42,362 nt of DNA, from NCBI GenBank assembly GCA_016875215.1, contig VGRX01000007.1, positions 1 through 42,362 of the forward strand, written 5' to 3'. The translations under genes and the position numbers were made by a program. Of the stretch, positions 31,959 through 40,667 are shown in pieces. The stretch is from Deltaproteobacteria bacterium (GTDB taxonomy: Bacteria > Myxococcota_A > UBA9042 > CAIXZC01). Position 1 is the stretch's first letter; each line of letters opens with the position of its first letter. Below the pieces are notes generated by a model, which saw only the letters and a list, made by a program, of their open reading frames with translations, was not told the origin of the DNA and made no database searches.

Positions 31959-33786
31959 CACTCCGGTGGATGCGTCCGGCCCCGAAGGGCAGACCTTCTG
32001 GGAGCACCTGGCTGAGCTTCGGAGGCGGCTGGTCTTCGTCGCGGTGACGCTGCTCGCGGGTTTCTTCGTCGGTTGGGGCTTTCGCGAGGAGTTGTTCGCC
32101 TTGTTGACAGCGCCTGTTCGGGAGGGGTTGGCGGTGCATGGGATCCACCGTCTGACCGCGATCGAGGCGGCCGAGGCGATGGTGGTGTACCTCAAGCTTT
32201 CGCTGGCGGCCGCGGTGGTGATGACCGTTCCGGCATCGCTGTACCAGATCTGGGCGTTCGTGAGGCCGGGGCTGCTGGCGGTGGAGATCCGGCCGATGCG
32301 CAGGGTCGTGGTGCTGGCGTTCTTCATGTTCGTGCTGGGGGTGCTGTTCTGCTACCGGCTGGTGCTGCCGCTGGTGATGGAGTTCCTGGCGGCGTTCACG
32401 CTGGGGAGCGGGGGGGTGGAGTTCCAGGTCACGATGAACAGTGCCTACTCGACGGCACTGCTGCTGCTGGTCGGGTTCGGCCTCGTGTTCGAGCTGCCGC
32501 TGGTGATGGTGCTGCTGGCGACGACGCCGCTGGCGGACTGGCGCAAGTACCTGCGCTGGATCCGGTACGCAGTGGTGCTGTCGTTCGTCGTGGGTGCGGT
32601 GTTCACGCCGCCCGACGTTCTGTCGCAGTTCCTGATGGCGGTGCCTCTCTGCCTGCTGTACGGGGTGGGGATCTTCCTGTCGTACCTGATGGAGAAGCGC
32701 CGGGAGCGGGGCGGAGAGGCAGCCCGCGGAGTCGATTGGGGGCTGCTGGGGATGGGGGCGGTCCTGGCGGGGCTCGTGGCCTTGCTCGTGCTTCCCCGGC
32801 CGATTCCTGCGGTTTCGTTCCTGCCGTACGGGGCCGAGAGCGTGTCCTGGACCGGGAGCGGGCGGATTCCGAGCTGCGGCGGGATGGAGGGCGCAGCCTC
32901 CAGCGTGCCGGGGGACGGGGCGGAGTGGACCTGTGGGCGCTATGCGGAAGGGAACCTGCTGGTCGGGAGCCGTTCCGGGGGCTGGGCCGACGGGATCTGC
33001 CCCGTGACGGAAGGGCAGGAGGCAGGGGAGGCGGCGAACGTCGGATCGGGGACGAGCTCGCTGGGCGGACCGTTGAGCCCGGCAGGCGGGAGCGGTCGTC
33101 CGGGGCGGGAGGGGGCGGGGGACGTCCGGGGAGCTTGCGTCGTGGACGGGGATGTCGTGGTGATGGGGCAGCAGCTCCTGGTGACGCGGTACGTGCACAA
33201 CCGGAAGATGCGGCTCGTGGACTCCGACCCGGTGCTTCCTCCCGGGGCGGCAAGCGAGAGCCTCTGGGTCAGTCTGAGGCGCACGGAAGGGCGCCAGGCC
33301 CCATTCGTCCGCATCTCGCGGTCGGAGGAGGCGCCGGAGCGGATGCGGGTGGGCCTTTCCTTTTCCGATGCGCAGCGGGCACGCGAGTTTGCAGCGATCC
33401 TGGAGGAGGGGAAGGACCTGTCGCTTCCCGGGAGGGGAACGGCAGCGGAGCACGCGGGGTTGCATCTTGCGGTTGTCGAGCTGGCCGCTGCGGTGGACGA
33501 GCTGGCTTCCCGAGTGGAGGAGCCGACGGGTGTACGGAGCATGAAGGCCCGGCTGGAGCGGGTCAGGATGCTCCTGGTCGAGGCTTCCGATGCTGCGGGC
33601 GAGGGGCGGCTCTCGGAGTGCGGCGGGCCGGCATGTGCATATGCGCTGCTTTCGGAGCGGCTGCCCGAGCCGGACGGTGTGGAGGCCGCCGGTCGCCTCG
33701 TGACCGTGTGGTTCCGGCCGGAGCAGGTTCCCGCAAGCGTTCCTTCCTTCCTGGATGGGGCTATCGGTCGGGAAGCTGCTCCATGA
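31951..33786 (+). CDS. tatC: TatC with a 360-residue C-terminal extension, 611 aa
   Basis: TatC recognises twin-arginine signals and is the core of the Tat translocase. Residues 1-250 are a normal TatC: the N-terminal motif FWEHLAELRRRLV, the first outer loop, the IWAFVRPGLLAVE motif with its conserved Glu, and six helices ending at SYLMEKRRE. After a short linker there is a seventh helix (LLGMGAVLAGLVALLVLP, about 265-287) and then about 320 residues with two conserved-looking parts: a Gly/Ser-rich, Cys-containing strand region (WTCGRYAEGNLLV) and a helical end (LHLAVVELAAAVDELASRVE). With a seventh helix the extension would lie in the periplasm, where it could contact cargo or TatA. Family TatC is about 240-270 residues. 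Its last 26 bases overlap the kinase gene on the other strand. Confidence 0.9.
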   Translation: MSSTPVDASGPEGQTFWEHLAELRRRLVFVAVTLLAGFFVGWGFREELFALLTAPVREGLAVHGIHRLTAIEAAEAMVVYLKLSLAAAVVMTVPASLYQIWAFVRPGLLAVEIRPMRRVVVLAFFMFVLGVLFCYRLVLPLVMEFLAAFTLGSGGVEFQVTMNSAYSTALLLLVGFGLVFELPLVMVLLATTPLADWRKYLRWIRYAVVLSFVVGAVFTPPDVLSQFLMAVPLCLLYGVGIFLSYLMEKRRERGGEAARGVDWGLLGMGAVLAGLVALLVLPRPIPAVSFLPYGAESVSWTGSGRIPSCGGMEGAASSVPGDGAEWTCGRYAEGNLLVGSRSGGWADGICPVTEGQEAGEAANVGSGTSSLGGPLSPAGGSGRPGREGAGDVRGACVVDGDVVVMGQQLLVTRYVHNRKMRLVDSDPVLPPGAASESLWVSLRRTEGRQAPFVRISRSEEAPERMRVGLSFSDAQRAREFAAILEEGKDLSLPGRGTAAEHAGLHLAVVELAAAVDELASRVEEPTGVRSMKARLERVRMLLVEASDAAGEGRLSECGGPACAYALLSERLPEPDGVEAAGRLVTVWFRPEQVPASVPSFLDGAIGREAAP

Positions 33787-35707
33787 GGCAGCAGACGGCG
33801 CGGGATTCGATCTCTGCGGATACGATCCGATTTGAGGAGTGAGCATCGTCCATGCGCCGGAACGAGGCGGCATCGAGGCCATGTTTCGGGGGGATCTCCT
33901 TGAGCAGGCTTCCCACCTGTTCCGGCCGGCCCGTGGAACGACAGAGGAACTCGGTCTTGGCCTCGGCATAGCGCTCCAGGTCCGGGCTGGCTGCCATGGC
34001 GGCAGCGAGCTCGTCCAGGTCGTTTCGGGTGAGCGGCAGGGCCTTGAAGCACTTGACCGAGGCGCGGATGGCGAGCTCGTCGACCTCCCGGACGGTGTCG
34101 TCGGCAGCCCGCAGGCCGCGGAACGTCTCCAGGTCCCCGGGGGTCAGGCGGAGCCGTTCGAGGCGGGCCGGGCTGAGCTCGGAGAGGCGGAGTCCCCGCC
34201 AGCCTGCCTGGAGGCGGGCGCCGATGACCTTCCTGGAGAGCGAGGCGTCCGGCAGGTCGCACCATCGGCCGAGCTGGAAGCGTTCGTCCCTGGGCAGATC
34301 CGCAAGCGGGGGTTGGGCCGGCTGTGCGACGGCCCCGGACGGGGAAGAGCCGCCGGAGGACGCTGTCTTGCCCGAATCCGTCGGGAGGGGCGTGTCCGCG
34401 GGGGCGGACGGCTCCACCTGCCCGCCGGCTGCGGCGGCAGCGGCCTTGGAGGAGGGGGCCGGTTCCTTCGTCGTGTCAGCGGGCCGGAACAGGAGGGCGA
34501 GTCCCCCGGCGATCACGAGAACGGCAGCGACGGGGAGGATGATCTTCCACTTCCTGGACGGTCTCTCCCGAGGGGCCGGTCCGCCGGTCCCCCAGGAATC
34601 CACCGCCGACCGCACCGGTGACGAGTGTGAGCCGGGGTCGCTCGCCGTGTCCGCCGTCTCCGGCGCGTCCTCGGTCACCCCGATCGAAGTCTCGTACCGC
34701 CCCGAGCGGTCGGCCGGGGGCGGGCTGTCGGACTGAGGCTTCTCCTTTTCCGTGGCGACTTCCGGGCGGGTGGACAACTTGGAGGACGTGATCTCGGTGG
34801 TCACGTCGATCCCCCTCTCCTGGAGGTCCAGCTTCGGGATCTCGCTCGACGGGATCGCCTCGACGCCGACCTCGCCGGCTGCCTCGTAGAGGGCTGCACC
34901 GAGTTCCTGACCGGATGTGAAGCGGTTGTCGCGGTGACGCTCCAGGCAGCGCAGGACGACCTTCTCCATGGCCGGCGGCAGGTCGGGCCGCAGCGACGAC
35001 GGCGGCGGCGCGCTCTCGGTGAGCACACGGCGCATGATCTCGGCCACCGTGCGCCCGGCGAACGGGACCTGCCCCGTGAGCATCTCGTACATCATCACAC
35101 CCAGCGAGAACAGGTCGGCCCGGGCATCCACTGTGCTCGAGTCCTCGAACTGCTCCGGGGCCATGTACTGCGGCGTCCCCAGCATGGAGCCGGCAGTGGT
35201 CACCTGCGAGCCGACCAGGTGTGCCGCGAGCTTGGCGATCCCGAAATCCATGAGCTTGGGAATCGCCTCGGCCTTGACCCGGTGGAGGTAGACGTTGGAC
35301 GGCTTGAGGTCGCGGTGGACCACCCCCTGCTCGTGCGCATGGGCCAGCGCCTCGGCCAGCGGCAGGCAGATCCCCAGTGTGCGGGGCGGCGACAGCCTGT
35401 GGCCGACCTGCTTGAGGTACGTGTTGAGCGGGCAACCGTCCAGCAGCTCCATGACCATGCCGCTGGCATCGGCCAGCTCGAGGATGTCCTGGACGGCGAG
35501 GATGTTGGGATGTCGCAGGTTGGCCTGGATCCGGGCCTCGTCCACGAAGCGCGTCCGAAGCTGTTCGTCCCGCTGGTACTGCGGGTGGAGGATCTTGATG
35601 GCCACCACGTTGCTGAGCCGCACGTGCCGGCCTACCCAGAGGGTGGCCATGCCCCCGCGGGCCAGCTCGCCGAGCACCACGTAGTTCCCGAGCTTCTCCC
35701 CCTTCAC
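33761..35707 (-). CDS. Membrane-anchored Ser/Thr protein kinase, 648 aa
   Basis: A bacterial eukaryote-like kinase. The N-terminal domain carries the Gly loop [14 protein letters not shown], the lysine in VVAIKIL, the catalytic loop [11 protein letters not shown], the magnesium loop MDFGIAKL and YMAPEQF; all key residues are intact, so it should be active. A Pro/Ser linker follows, one transmembrane helix near 385-405 ([20 protein letters not shown]), then about 240 outer residues of an unknown helical domain (from [20 protein letters not shown] to [10 protein letters not shown]). I start at the GTG at 35707, 9 bases after GGAGG; a TTG at 35716 abuts that site and is less likely. Its own promoter is at 35738-35766. 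Its end overlaps tatC by 26 bases. Confidence 0.93.
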   Translation of the reverse strand: MKGEKLGNYVVLGELARGGMATLWVGRHVRLSNVVAIKILHPQYQRDEQLRTRFVDEARIQANLRHPNILAVQDILELADASGMVMELLDGCPLNTYLKQVGHRLSPPRTLGICLPLAEALAHAHEQGVVHRDLKPSNVYLHRVKAEAIPKLMDFGIAKLAAHLVGSQVTTAGSMLGTPQYMAPEQFEDSSTVDARADLFSLGVMMYEMLTGQVPFAGRTVAEIMRRVLTESAPPPSSLRPDLPPAMEKVVLRCLERHRDNRFTSGQELGAALYEAAGEVGVEAIPSSEIPKLDLQERGIDVTTEITSSKLSTRPEVATEKEKPQSDSPPPADRSGRYETSIGVTEDAPETADTASDPGSHSSPVRSAVDSWGTGGPAPRERPSRKWKIILPVAAVLVIAGGLALLFRPADTTKEPAPSSKAAAAAAGGQVEPSAPADTPLPTDSGKTASSGGSSPSGAVAQPAQPPLADLPRDERFQLGRWCDLPDASLSRKVIGARLQAGWRGLRLSELSPARLERLRLTPGDLETFRGLRAADDTVREVDELAIRASVKCFKALPLTRNDLDELAAAMAASPDLERYAEAKTEFLCRSTGRPEQVGSLLKEIPPKHGLDAASFRRMDDAHSSNRIVSAEIESRAVCCLMEQLPDR

Positions 35708-35737
35708 CGCAGACAACCTCCAGCCGGGTCGGCGGTT

Positions 35738-35766
35738 GTTATAGCATGCGATGTCGTCCGGGTAAA
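35738..35766 (-). promoter_or_regulatory. Promoter of the Ser/Thr kinase gene
   Basis: Minus strand TTTACC (35766-35761), a 17-base spacer ending in TGC, and TATAAC (35743-35738, 5 of 6), so it has an extended -10. Confidence 0.6.
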
Positions 35767-35797
35767 GGCAGAGTCGGAAGGAGAGAGCGCAGAAGGT

Positions 35798-37081
35798 TCA
35801 TCGGCTGGTGCGGAGGATGGCGCCGTCGTCCAGCGAGACGGCGTAGACGGTATCGTCGAGATAGCCGGTGATGTAGCCGGTCGTGCCCGCGGCAGCGATC
35901 TCCCAGGGGTTGGTACCGACGGGGAGGGGGGCGAACGGGCTGGTCCGCTGACCGGTCGCAGGGTCGTAGCGGGTCAGGTTGTTGTCCAGCGAGTTGACCG
36001 CGTACAGCATGCCTTCGTGGAACAGGAGCCGGTTGGGAGCGGACCCGGCCGAGAAAGGCCAGGTCACCTGGCCGGTCGCCAGGTCCACCGCAGCCACCCG
36101 GGACGAGATCGTGGCCAGGACGTAGAGCGTGTCGCCCGTGACCGCGATGTCAATCGGGCCTTCGTACGCATCGGTCTTGGTGATGTCGAGAGGATCCGCG
36201 ACCGGGATCCCGGAAGCGGGATCCAGTCGGTACAGAAGCCCCGTGCGCTGCGAGGAGACGTAGAGGATTCCACCGGCCAGCGCCGGTACCACCAGGTCGT
36301 TGGTCTCCGATTCCGGGTGGACCGTGAACGTGTCGGCGACGGAAGGGGGGGCAAGGCTGACCCGGTAGACGTAGGGGCCGATTCCGCTCCCGGCCAGCAG
36401 GGCGTTGCCGGCCGGGTCGAAGACCGCGGTTCCCGGGAACCCCCCGAGCGAACCGGGCGTTCCGATCGGAATCTCGGTCTGGCCCACGACCGCCAGCGTC
36501 TCGGGCCGGACCAGCAGGATCCCTCCCGGCGTTGCGGCGAGCATGCGGCCGTTCCTGTCGGATTCCAGACGTCCGGAACAGACAACGGCGAGCAGGAAGC
36601 CGTCCTCGGAGCCGCCCTGCCCGTCACCCGCCCCGTCGACCTCCGGTGCGGGTGCACCCGTTTCTCCCCCGCGCTCCGGCTGCCCGTCGATGACCACCAG
36701 GGTCTGCGGGTTGAGCCAGGGGACATCGACGCGGCCCGTCTCTTCCAGCGTCTCGGGCGCGAGAGCGGAAAGATAGCCGGGGCCGTACGTCATGGTGCCG
36801 GTGGCGTCGTCGAGGGCGGCACAGGTGCTGGTCACGAAGACCCGGTCCCCCACGACCCGGATCCCCTCGGGGCCGTCCAGGAAGGAGGATGCCGGGGCGG
36901 ACGTGTCCGAATCGTGGCCGGAGGGCGGAACGTCACCCCCACCCGTCGCCGGACATCCTGCCAGTGCAATGGCGAGCAGGCCCGGGAGGACGGAAGAAGA
37001 AACCGGGAGGAACCCCCTGCATGCGCCCATCCGGCGGGGGCCTCTGGCCCACCGCTCACCGCTCACTGCCCACTGGTTCAC
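35798..37081 (-). CDS. Beta-propeller lipoprotein coupled to the BtuB-like receptor, 427 aa
   Basis: The GTG at 37081 overlaps the receptor's stop as GTGA and has GGGAGG 7 bases upstream, so I use it; an ATG at 37030 is also possible. The lipid cysteine lies in LLAIALAGC (Cys43 from the GTG). The mature chain is a YncE/NHL-like propeller: repeated strands such as GPEGIRVVGDRVFVTSTC, GGILYVSSQRTGLLYRLDPA, GDTLYVLATISSRVAAVDLA and EGMLYAVNSLDNNLTRYDPA, about seven blades. In Bacteroides, BtuG is a surface propeller lipoprotein that captures cobalamin for BtuB. Here a propeller lipoprotein shares a B12-riboswitch transcript with a BtuB-like receptor, so a BtuG-like role is inferred by arrangement. 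No ligand residues can be named from sequence. Confidence 0.85.
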   Translation of the reverse strand: MNQWAVSGERWARGPRRMGACRGFLPVSSSVLPGLLAIALAGCPATGGGDVPPSGHDSDTSAPASSFLDGPEGIRVVGDRVFVTSTCAALDDATGTMTYGPGYLSALAPETLEETGRVDVPWLNPQTLVVIDGQPERGGETGAPAPEVDGAGDGQGGSEDGFLLAVVCSGRLESDRNGRMLAATPGGILLVRPETLAVVGQTEIPIGTPGSLGGFPGTAVFDPAGNALLAGSGIGPYVYRVSLAPPSVADTFTVHPESETNDLVVPALAGGILYVSSQRTGLLYRLDPASGIPVADPLDITKTDAYEGPIDIAVTGDTLYVLATISSRVAAVDLATGQVTWPFSAGSAPNRLLFHEGMLYAVNSLDNNLTRYDPATGQRTSPFAPLPVGTNPWEIAAAGTTGYITGYLDDTVYAVSLDDGAILRTSR

Positions 37082-38934
37082 TTCTGCACCTCCCATGTCT
37101 TTGTGAGGCTGAGGAAGACGGATCGTCCCGGGAGCGGGTACTGCAGCGCATCCACGGCATCCCGCTTGTCGAGGAGATTGCGGGCATCCGCTGAGAGGCG
37201 GAACGACAGGCCGAGGTCCGCGGAGAGGCCGGCATCCCACAGGAGGCGGCCCTCTTCCCGGCGATCTGCCACGGGACCCAGGTAGTATGCGGTCCTCCAG
37301 GCAGCCCGCGTGTAGAGCTCGAGCCTCCAGACGGCCAGCCGGGTCTCCCCGGTACCGCTCCACGCGGACTTGAGCGGCAGATCGCCGCCGGTCAGGTCCC
37401 AGCGCGTCTGGAGGCGGGAGGCCGAGGCCTCGATGCTCCATGGGCCGAGCCGGTAGCCGGCTTCGAGCTCCCCCCCCGCGACCCAGGCCCGCTCCGTGTT
37501 GGCCGCCTCGACGAGGTAGGGGGTGGTCTGGATGAAGTGGATGCTGTCCACGACATACTGGTAGAAGCCGGTGGCTGCCGCGTGGATGCCGTGCCCCTCG
37601 CACTTGACGCCGATGTCCACCCCCCAACTGTCCTCGGGCAGGAGATCGGGGTTGCCCCGGATCCCGCTTCCCTCGAAGTAGAGCTCGTCGAAGGTCGGCA
37701 GGCGCCAGGCCCGGCTCCCCGAGGCGAAAAGCGAGAGGCCGGCGGCGAGCTCGAACCCGACCTCGAGAGAGGGGACGGGGATGACGCCGCCCCGCGCCAG
37801 GGCCAGGCGGAAGCCCCCGGCCGCGGTGACCGGGAACGACGGGCGGTTCCAGGCCAGGGAGAGGGTGACATCCGCCAGGCCGCGGTCGACATCCCGGGGC
37901 TCGGACAGGCGCCGGGCAAGCGAGGCGAGCTCACCGGTTGCCGTTCCCCGGAGGCCGGCCGTGAGGCCGTTCAGAGGCCTCCAGTCGGAACTGACCTCGC
38001 CGGTGGCACGCCACGTCTCGGTCCGGCTGTTCACCGAGGCGCCGAAGTAGGGTTCCGGGTCCGTGAACCGCCACTGCCAGTATCCGAGCGAGAGAGAGGC
38101 CCGGCTGTCCAGCCGGCGGGCCGGGAATGTCGGGGCTTTGAGGGTCGCTCCAAGGAGTCCCTGCGCCGAGGCCTCCCGGGCCAGCTTCGACGGGAACTGC
38201 TCGATCCCCGCGGAGCCCCGTTCGGAAAAGCTCGTGGTTGCGAGCACGTCGAGGCGGGCCTTCGACAGGATCCTGTCTCCCCATGACAGGGTGAGCCTGT
38301 CGCCGGTGCTGTCGTTGTTCGACCGGATCCTCTCGTTCCCGTTGACGTCGACAAAGGGGAACTCCCCGGCAGCCTGTCGATGGCCGTAGTGAGCGAACCA
38401 GTTGCCGAACCGGAGCGTGGCATCGCCTGCCACGTCATCGGGGGCCGAGACCTGGTAGAAGCCGGTGGCGAGCCGGACGGAGCCGCCGGGAGAGCCGCCC
38501 CGCTTGAGTCGGACGACCACGACGCCTCCGATCGCCCCCCGTCCGGCCGCGGCGCCGCGGGGTCCGCGGTAGACCTCGATCGACTCGACCGCTTCCGCCG
38601 GTATCTGGGAGAGGTCCGCAACCCCTCCGACCGGGTCGGCCGCATCGAGCCCTTCGACGAGGACCAGGACCTGGCTGCCGGTGGCGCCGCGGAGGGCAAC
38701 GGCCTGCCGCTGGCCCGGAGAACCGGAAGAGACCACCTGGACGCCCGGTACCTTGGCGAGAAGCTCGGAGACCGTGCCGGTGGCGAGGTCCCCCTCCTCC
38801 GGCTTCACCACGGTGACGGCCGTGCAGGTATCGAGCATCGGGGGGCGGCCGCCGACCACCTCCACGCCGGACAGCACGATGTCCTCCGCACGCACCGGCG
38901 CCGCAGCCAGCAGGATGCATGCGAACGCTGCCAT
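37078..38934 (-). CDS. TonB-dependent outer-membrane receptor, BtuB-like, 618 aa
   Basis: Imports a ligand across the outer membrane with energy from TonB. The start at 38934 gives a signal peptide (MAAFACILLAAAPVRA). The plug domain follows: SELLAKVPGVQVVSSGSPGQ, VALRGATGSQVLVLVEG and IPAEAVESIEVYRGPRGA, then a 22-strand barrel with the WRLPTFDELYFEG, RGNPDLLPEDSWGVDIGV and NLLDKRDAVDALQYPLPGR motifs typical of BtuB-like receptors. The cobalamin riboswitch upstream assigns the ligand as a corrinoid. The chain ends TKTWEVQK instead of at the usual aromatic residue, probably because the last codons overlap the next gene's start. Sequence at the ATG lacks a strong ribosome site; this could be the riboswitch-controlled step. 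Confidence 0.9.
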   Translation of the reverse strand: MAAFACILLAAAPVRAEDIVLSGVEVVGGRPPMLDTCTAVTVVKPEEGDLATGTVSELLAKVPGVQVVSSGSPGQRQAVALRGATGSQVLVLVEGLDAADPVGGVADLSQIPAEAVESIEVYRGPRGAAAGRGAIGGVVVVRLKRGGSPGGSVRLATGFYQVSAPDDVAGDATLRFGNWFAHYGHRQAAGEFPFVDVNGNERIRSNNDSTGDRLTLSWGDRILSKARLDVLATTSFSERGSAGIEQFPSKLAREASAQGLLGATLKAPTFPARRLDSRASLSLGYWQWRFTDPEPYFGASVNSRTETWRATGEVSSDWRPLNGLTAGLRGTATGELASLARRLSEPRDVDRGLADVTLSLAWNRPSFPVTAAGGFRLALARGGVIPVPSLEVGFELAAGLSLFASGSRAWRLPTFDELYFEGSGIRGNPDLLPEDSWGVDIGVKCEGHGIHAAATGFYQYVVDSIHFIQTTPYLVEAANTERAWVAGGELEAGYRLGPWSIEASASRLQTRWDLTGGDLPLKSAWSGTGETRLAVWRLELYTRAAWRTAYYLGPVADRREEGRLLWDAGLSADLGLSFRLSADARNLLDKRDAVDALQYPLPGRSVFLSLTKTWEVQK

Positions 38935-39049
38935 GCTCGGCAACCTGCGATTCGCACTCCGCCTGTCGCACGGAGGATGCGGTCGAAACGGCCAAGCAAT
39001 TCCGGTCGGGCTCCAAACCACTCTTCCCACCCCGCGAGGTCGAGTCGAA

Positions 39050-39295
39050 TTCGAGCCGTTCCGGCAGGTCTCCTGGCTCGCGGGTCGAGGTTGAATTCGA
39101 CCTCCGCCTGTCGCCGCCTTCCCAGGTCCGAATCCGACTTCGCTCTCTCGGCGTGCAGCAGCCGGGAGAGCGAGGCACGGGGATGACCCAGTGGCATTCC
39201 GGCGCAGGCAACCCGCTCACAGTGGCGGGACCGCACGGGAGTTTCACCCGTTTCCCTCTCAGCGCCCCCTTCCCCGGGGGAACCGGAACGGTCAC
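39050..39295 (-). promoter_or_regulatory. Cobalamin (AdoCbl-type) riboswitch
   Basis: On the minus strand the conserved blocks occur in order: GAGGGAAACGGGTGAAACTC, GGTCCCGCCACTGTGAGCGG, GCCACTGGG, GGGAAGGCGGCGACAGGCGG, and the B12 box GCCAGGAGACCTGCC (39061-39079). The transcript from the promoter at 39302-39330 would start at its 5' end. It controls the BtuB-like receptor and propeller lipoprotein, 116 bases upstream of the receptor ATG. No T-run terminator follows, so translation control is more likely than attenuation. Confidence 0.96.
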
Positions 39296-39301
39296 GAACG
39301 G

Positions 39302-39330
39302 AATCTACGGCGGATCCACCCGGGTGTCAA
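39302..39330 (-). promoter_or_regulatory. Promoter of the riboswitch-btuB transcript
   Basis: Minus strand TTGACA (39330-39325), a 17-base spacer and TAGATT (39307-39302). Initiation near 39295 places the riboswitch at the very start of the RNA. Confidence 0.65.
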
Positions 39331-39364
39331 CGAGCCATGCGCAACCCAGGGCTGTGCGGCGTGT

Positions 39365-39393
39365 TTGCCCGCGCATGTCGTGCATGGTAGGAT
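39365..39393 (+). promoter_or_regulatory. Promoter of the PEGA protein gene
   Basis: TTGCCC (39365-39370), a 17-base spacer and TAGGAT (39388-39393), each 4 of 6. It lies in the 499-base gap 38935-39433, which otherwise holds the riboswitch, its promoter and its downstream leader. Confidence 0.45.
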
Positions 39394-39433
39394 GCGTGAT
39401 ACGTTGTGCGGACGTTGATTCCGGAGGGGACCG

Positions 39434-40606
39434 ATGAACATGAGGATCGTGGTGCTGGCCGTCGCTCTGCTGCTGCCTGCGGCGGCGTTGGGGCAGGAGG
39501 CGCAGGATCCTGCGACGCGCCTGTCCAAGGCCCGCGAGCTGGCGAACGGCGGGCGGCTCGGGGAGGCCATGCAGATCTGGGCCGAAGTGGTGGAGCTGCT
39601 TCCCCCTCAGGAGCGCGTACCGGTCCACCTGGAGCTGGCCAAGGCCTGCCGGAAGTTCGGCCGGCTGCCGGAAGCGTGGTACCACTTCGATCGCTACACC
39701 AGGCTGGCCCCGCAGCCCGAGCCGGAGGCGTTGACGGAGAAGGAGACGCTGGAGAATGCGCTGGGCAGGACCCACTGCCGGGTGGAGTTCAGCTCGGACC
39801 CGCCCGGGGCGGCCCTGCATTTCGATGAGACCGGCGAGGGACCGGGGTTGGAGATGCCGTTCGTGTTCTGGGTCAAGCCGGGCATGCAGGCGGTGACCGC
39901 GACGCTGGAAGGGTACGAAATCAAGTCCATCCAGTTCGCATCGTGCGCGGCCGGGGGAACGGCGGCGCAGAAGCTCACGCTCAAGGCACTGGAACAGTTC
40001 GGAGTGCTCCAGCTTGCCGGGCAGGAGGTCGGGGCCGAGGTCTTCCTCAACGGAAAGCCCGAAGGGACGGTACCGTTCCGCAAGAAGGTGGCAGCGGGGA
40101 CGTGGGACGTGGTCGTGACCAAGCCGGGGCGGCCGCCGTGGCGGATGCAGATCGTGGTTCCGCCCGGGGGAACTGTGGTGGAGAGGCCGGCCATCGAGAG
40201 GACCGGGAAGATCGTGGGGGGGGGGAAAGCGGGAGCGGAGACGGAGGAGTCGGGGAACTGGTGGAAGTGGGCCATGGTGGGAGGTGGCGTGGCCATTCTC
40301 GGCGTGGCCGGGACGCTCAACGGGATAGCCTACGGGCGGAACGAGGATCTCAAGGCCAGGTACCCGGACGGAAAGCCCTGGAACCCGGTATCGCCGACGG
40401 TGCCCGCCGCCTACCGGCAGGAGTTCGACGACACGGTGCAGCCCATGGCTACGAGTGCGTGGGTGTTGTACGGGGTCGGCGGTGCGGCAGCGGCGGCCGG
40501 AGCGGTCCTCCTGATCCTGGACGGGGCCGGGGATGCCGGGAAGGCAGTGGTCGTTCCGCTGGCCGGTGGTGAGGTGCTGGGCATCGGTGCGACGCTCAGT
40601 TTCTGA
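39434..40606 (+). CDS. Exported TPR/PEGA-domain protein with two C-terminal helices, 390 aa
   Basis: The ATG at 39434 follows GGAGGGG. Residues 1-20 are a signal peptide (cut near ALG-Q). A TPR pair follows (ARELANGGRLGEAMQIWAEV, LAKACRKFGRLPEAWYHFDR), then two PEGA-type beta domains (VEFSSDPPGAALHFDETGEG and VGAEVFLNGKPEGTVPFRKK), an Arg/Gly linker and two hydrophobic helices (about 276-301 and 337-363). It ends VLGIGATLSF, which resembles an outer-membrane beta signal. PEGA domains sit in surface or S-layer-type proteins; the TPR plus PEGA plus helix-pair form is common in Myxococcota without a known function. It is followed by the Cys-rich lipoprotein on the same transcript, 61 bases away. 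Confidence 0.85.
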   Translation: MNMRIVVLAVALLLPAAALGQEAQDPATRLSKARELANGGRLGEAMQIWAEVVELLPPQERVPVHLELAKACRKFGRLPEAWYHFDRYTRLAPQPEPEALTEKETLENALGRTHCRVEFSSDPPGAALHFDETGEGPGLEMPFVFWVKPGMQAVTATLEGYEIKSIQFASCAAGGTAAQKLTLKALEQFGVLQLAGQEVGAEVFLNGKPEGTVPFRKKVAAGTWDVVVTKPGRPPWRMQIVVPPGGTVVERPAIERTGKIVGGGKAGAETEESGNWWKWAMVGGGVAILGVAGTLNGIAYGRNEDLKARYPDGKPWNPVSPTVPAAYRQEFDDTVQPMATSAWVLYGVGGAAAAAGAVLLILDGAGDAGKAVVVPLAGGEVLGIGATLSF

Positions 40607-40649
40607 GGTCGATAGCAGCGTGCTGGGTATTGGAGAGACGTTCAGTTTC
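40574..40649 (+). repeat. Imperfect repeat of the PEGA gene's last ten codons
   Basis: VLGIGATLSF is encoded at 40574-40603 and VLGIGETFSF at 40620-40649, after the stop. The copies differ mostly at third positions. Confidence 0.75.
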
Positions 40650-40667
40650 CGAGTGCGGGGGAGACTC

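Noticed and set aside
31855-33969. 704-codon minus-strand frame opposite tatC
   Set aside because: Arg/Pro/His/Gln-rich antisense reading; tatC on the plus strand is certain.
37030-37081. Repeated GTGGGCAGTGAGCGGTGAG-like text at the propeller gene start as a regulatory repeat
   Set aside because: It lies inside the probable signal-peptide coding region and is only two or three short units; no second copy was found in the window.
34934-37285. 783-codon plus-strand frame across the kinase and propeller genes
   Set aside because: It spans two well-supported minus-strand genes and their promoter, and has no domain of its own.
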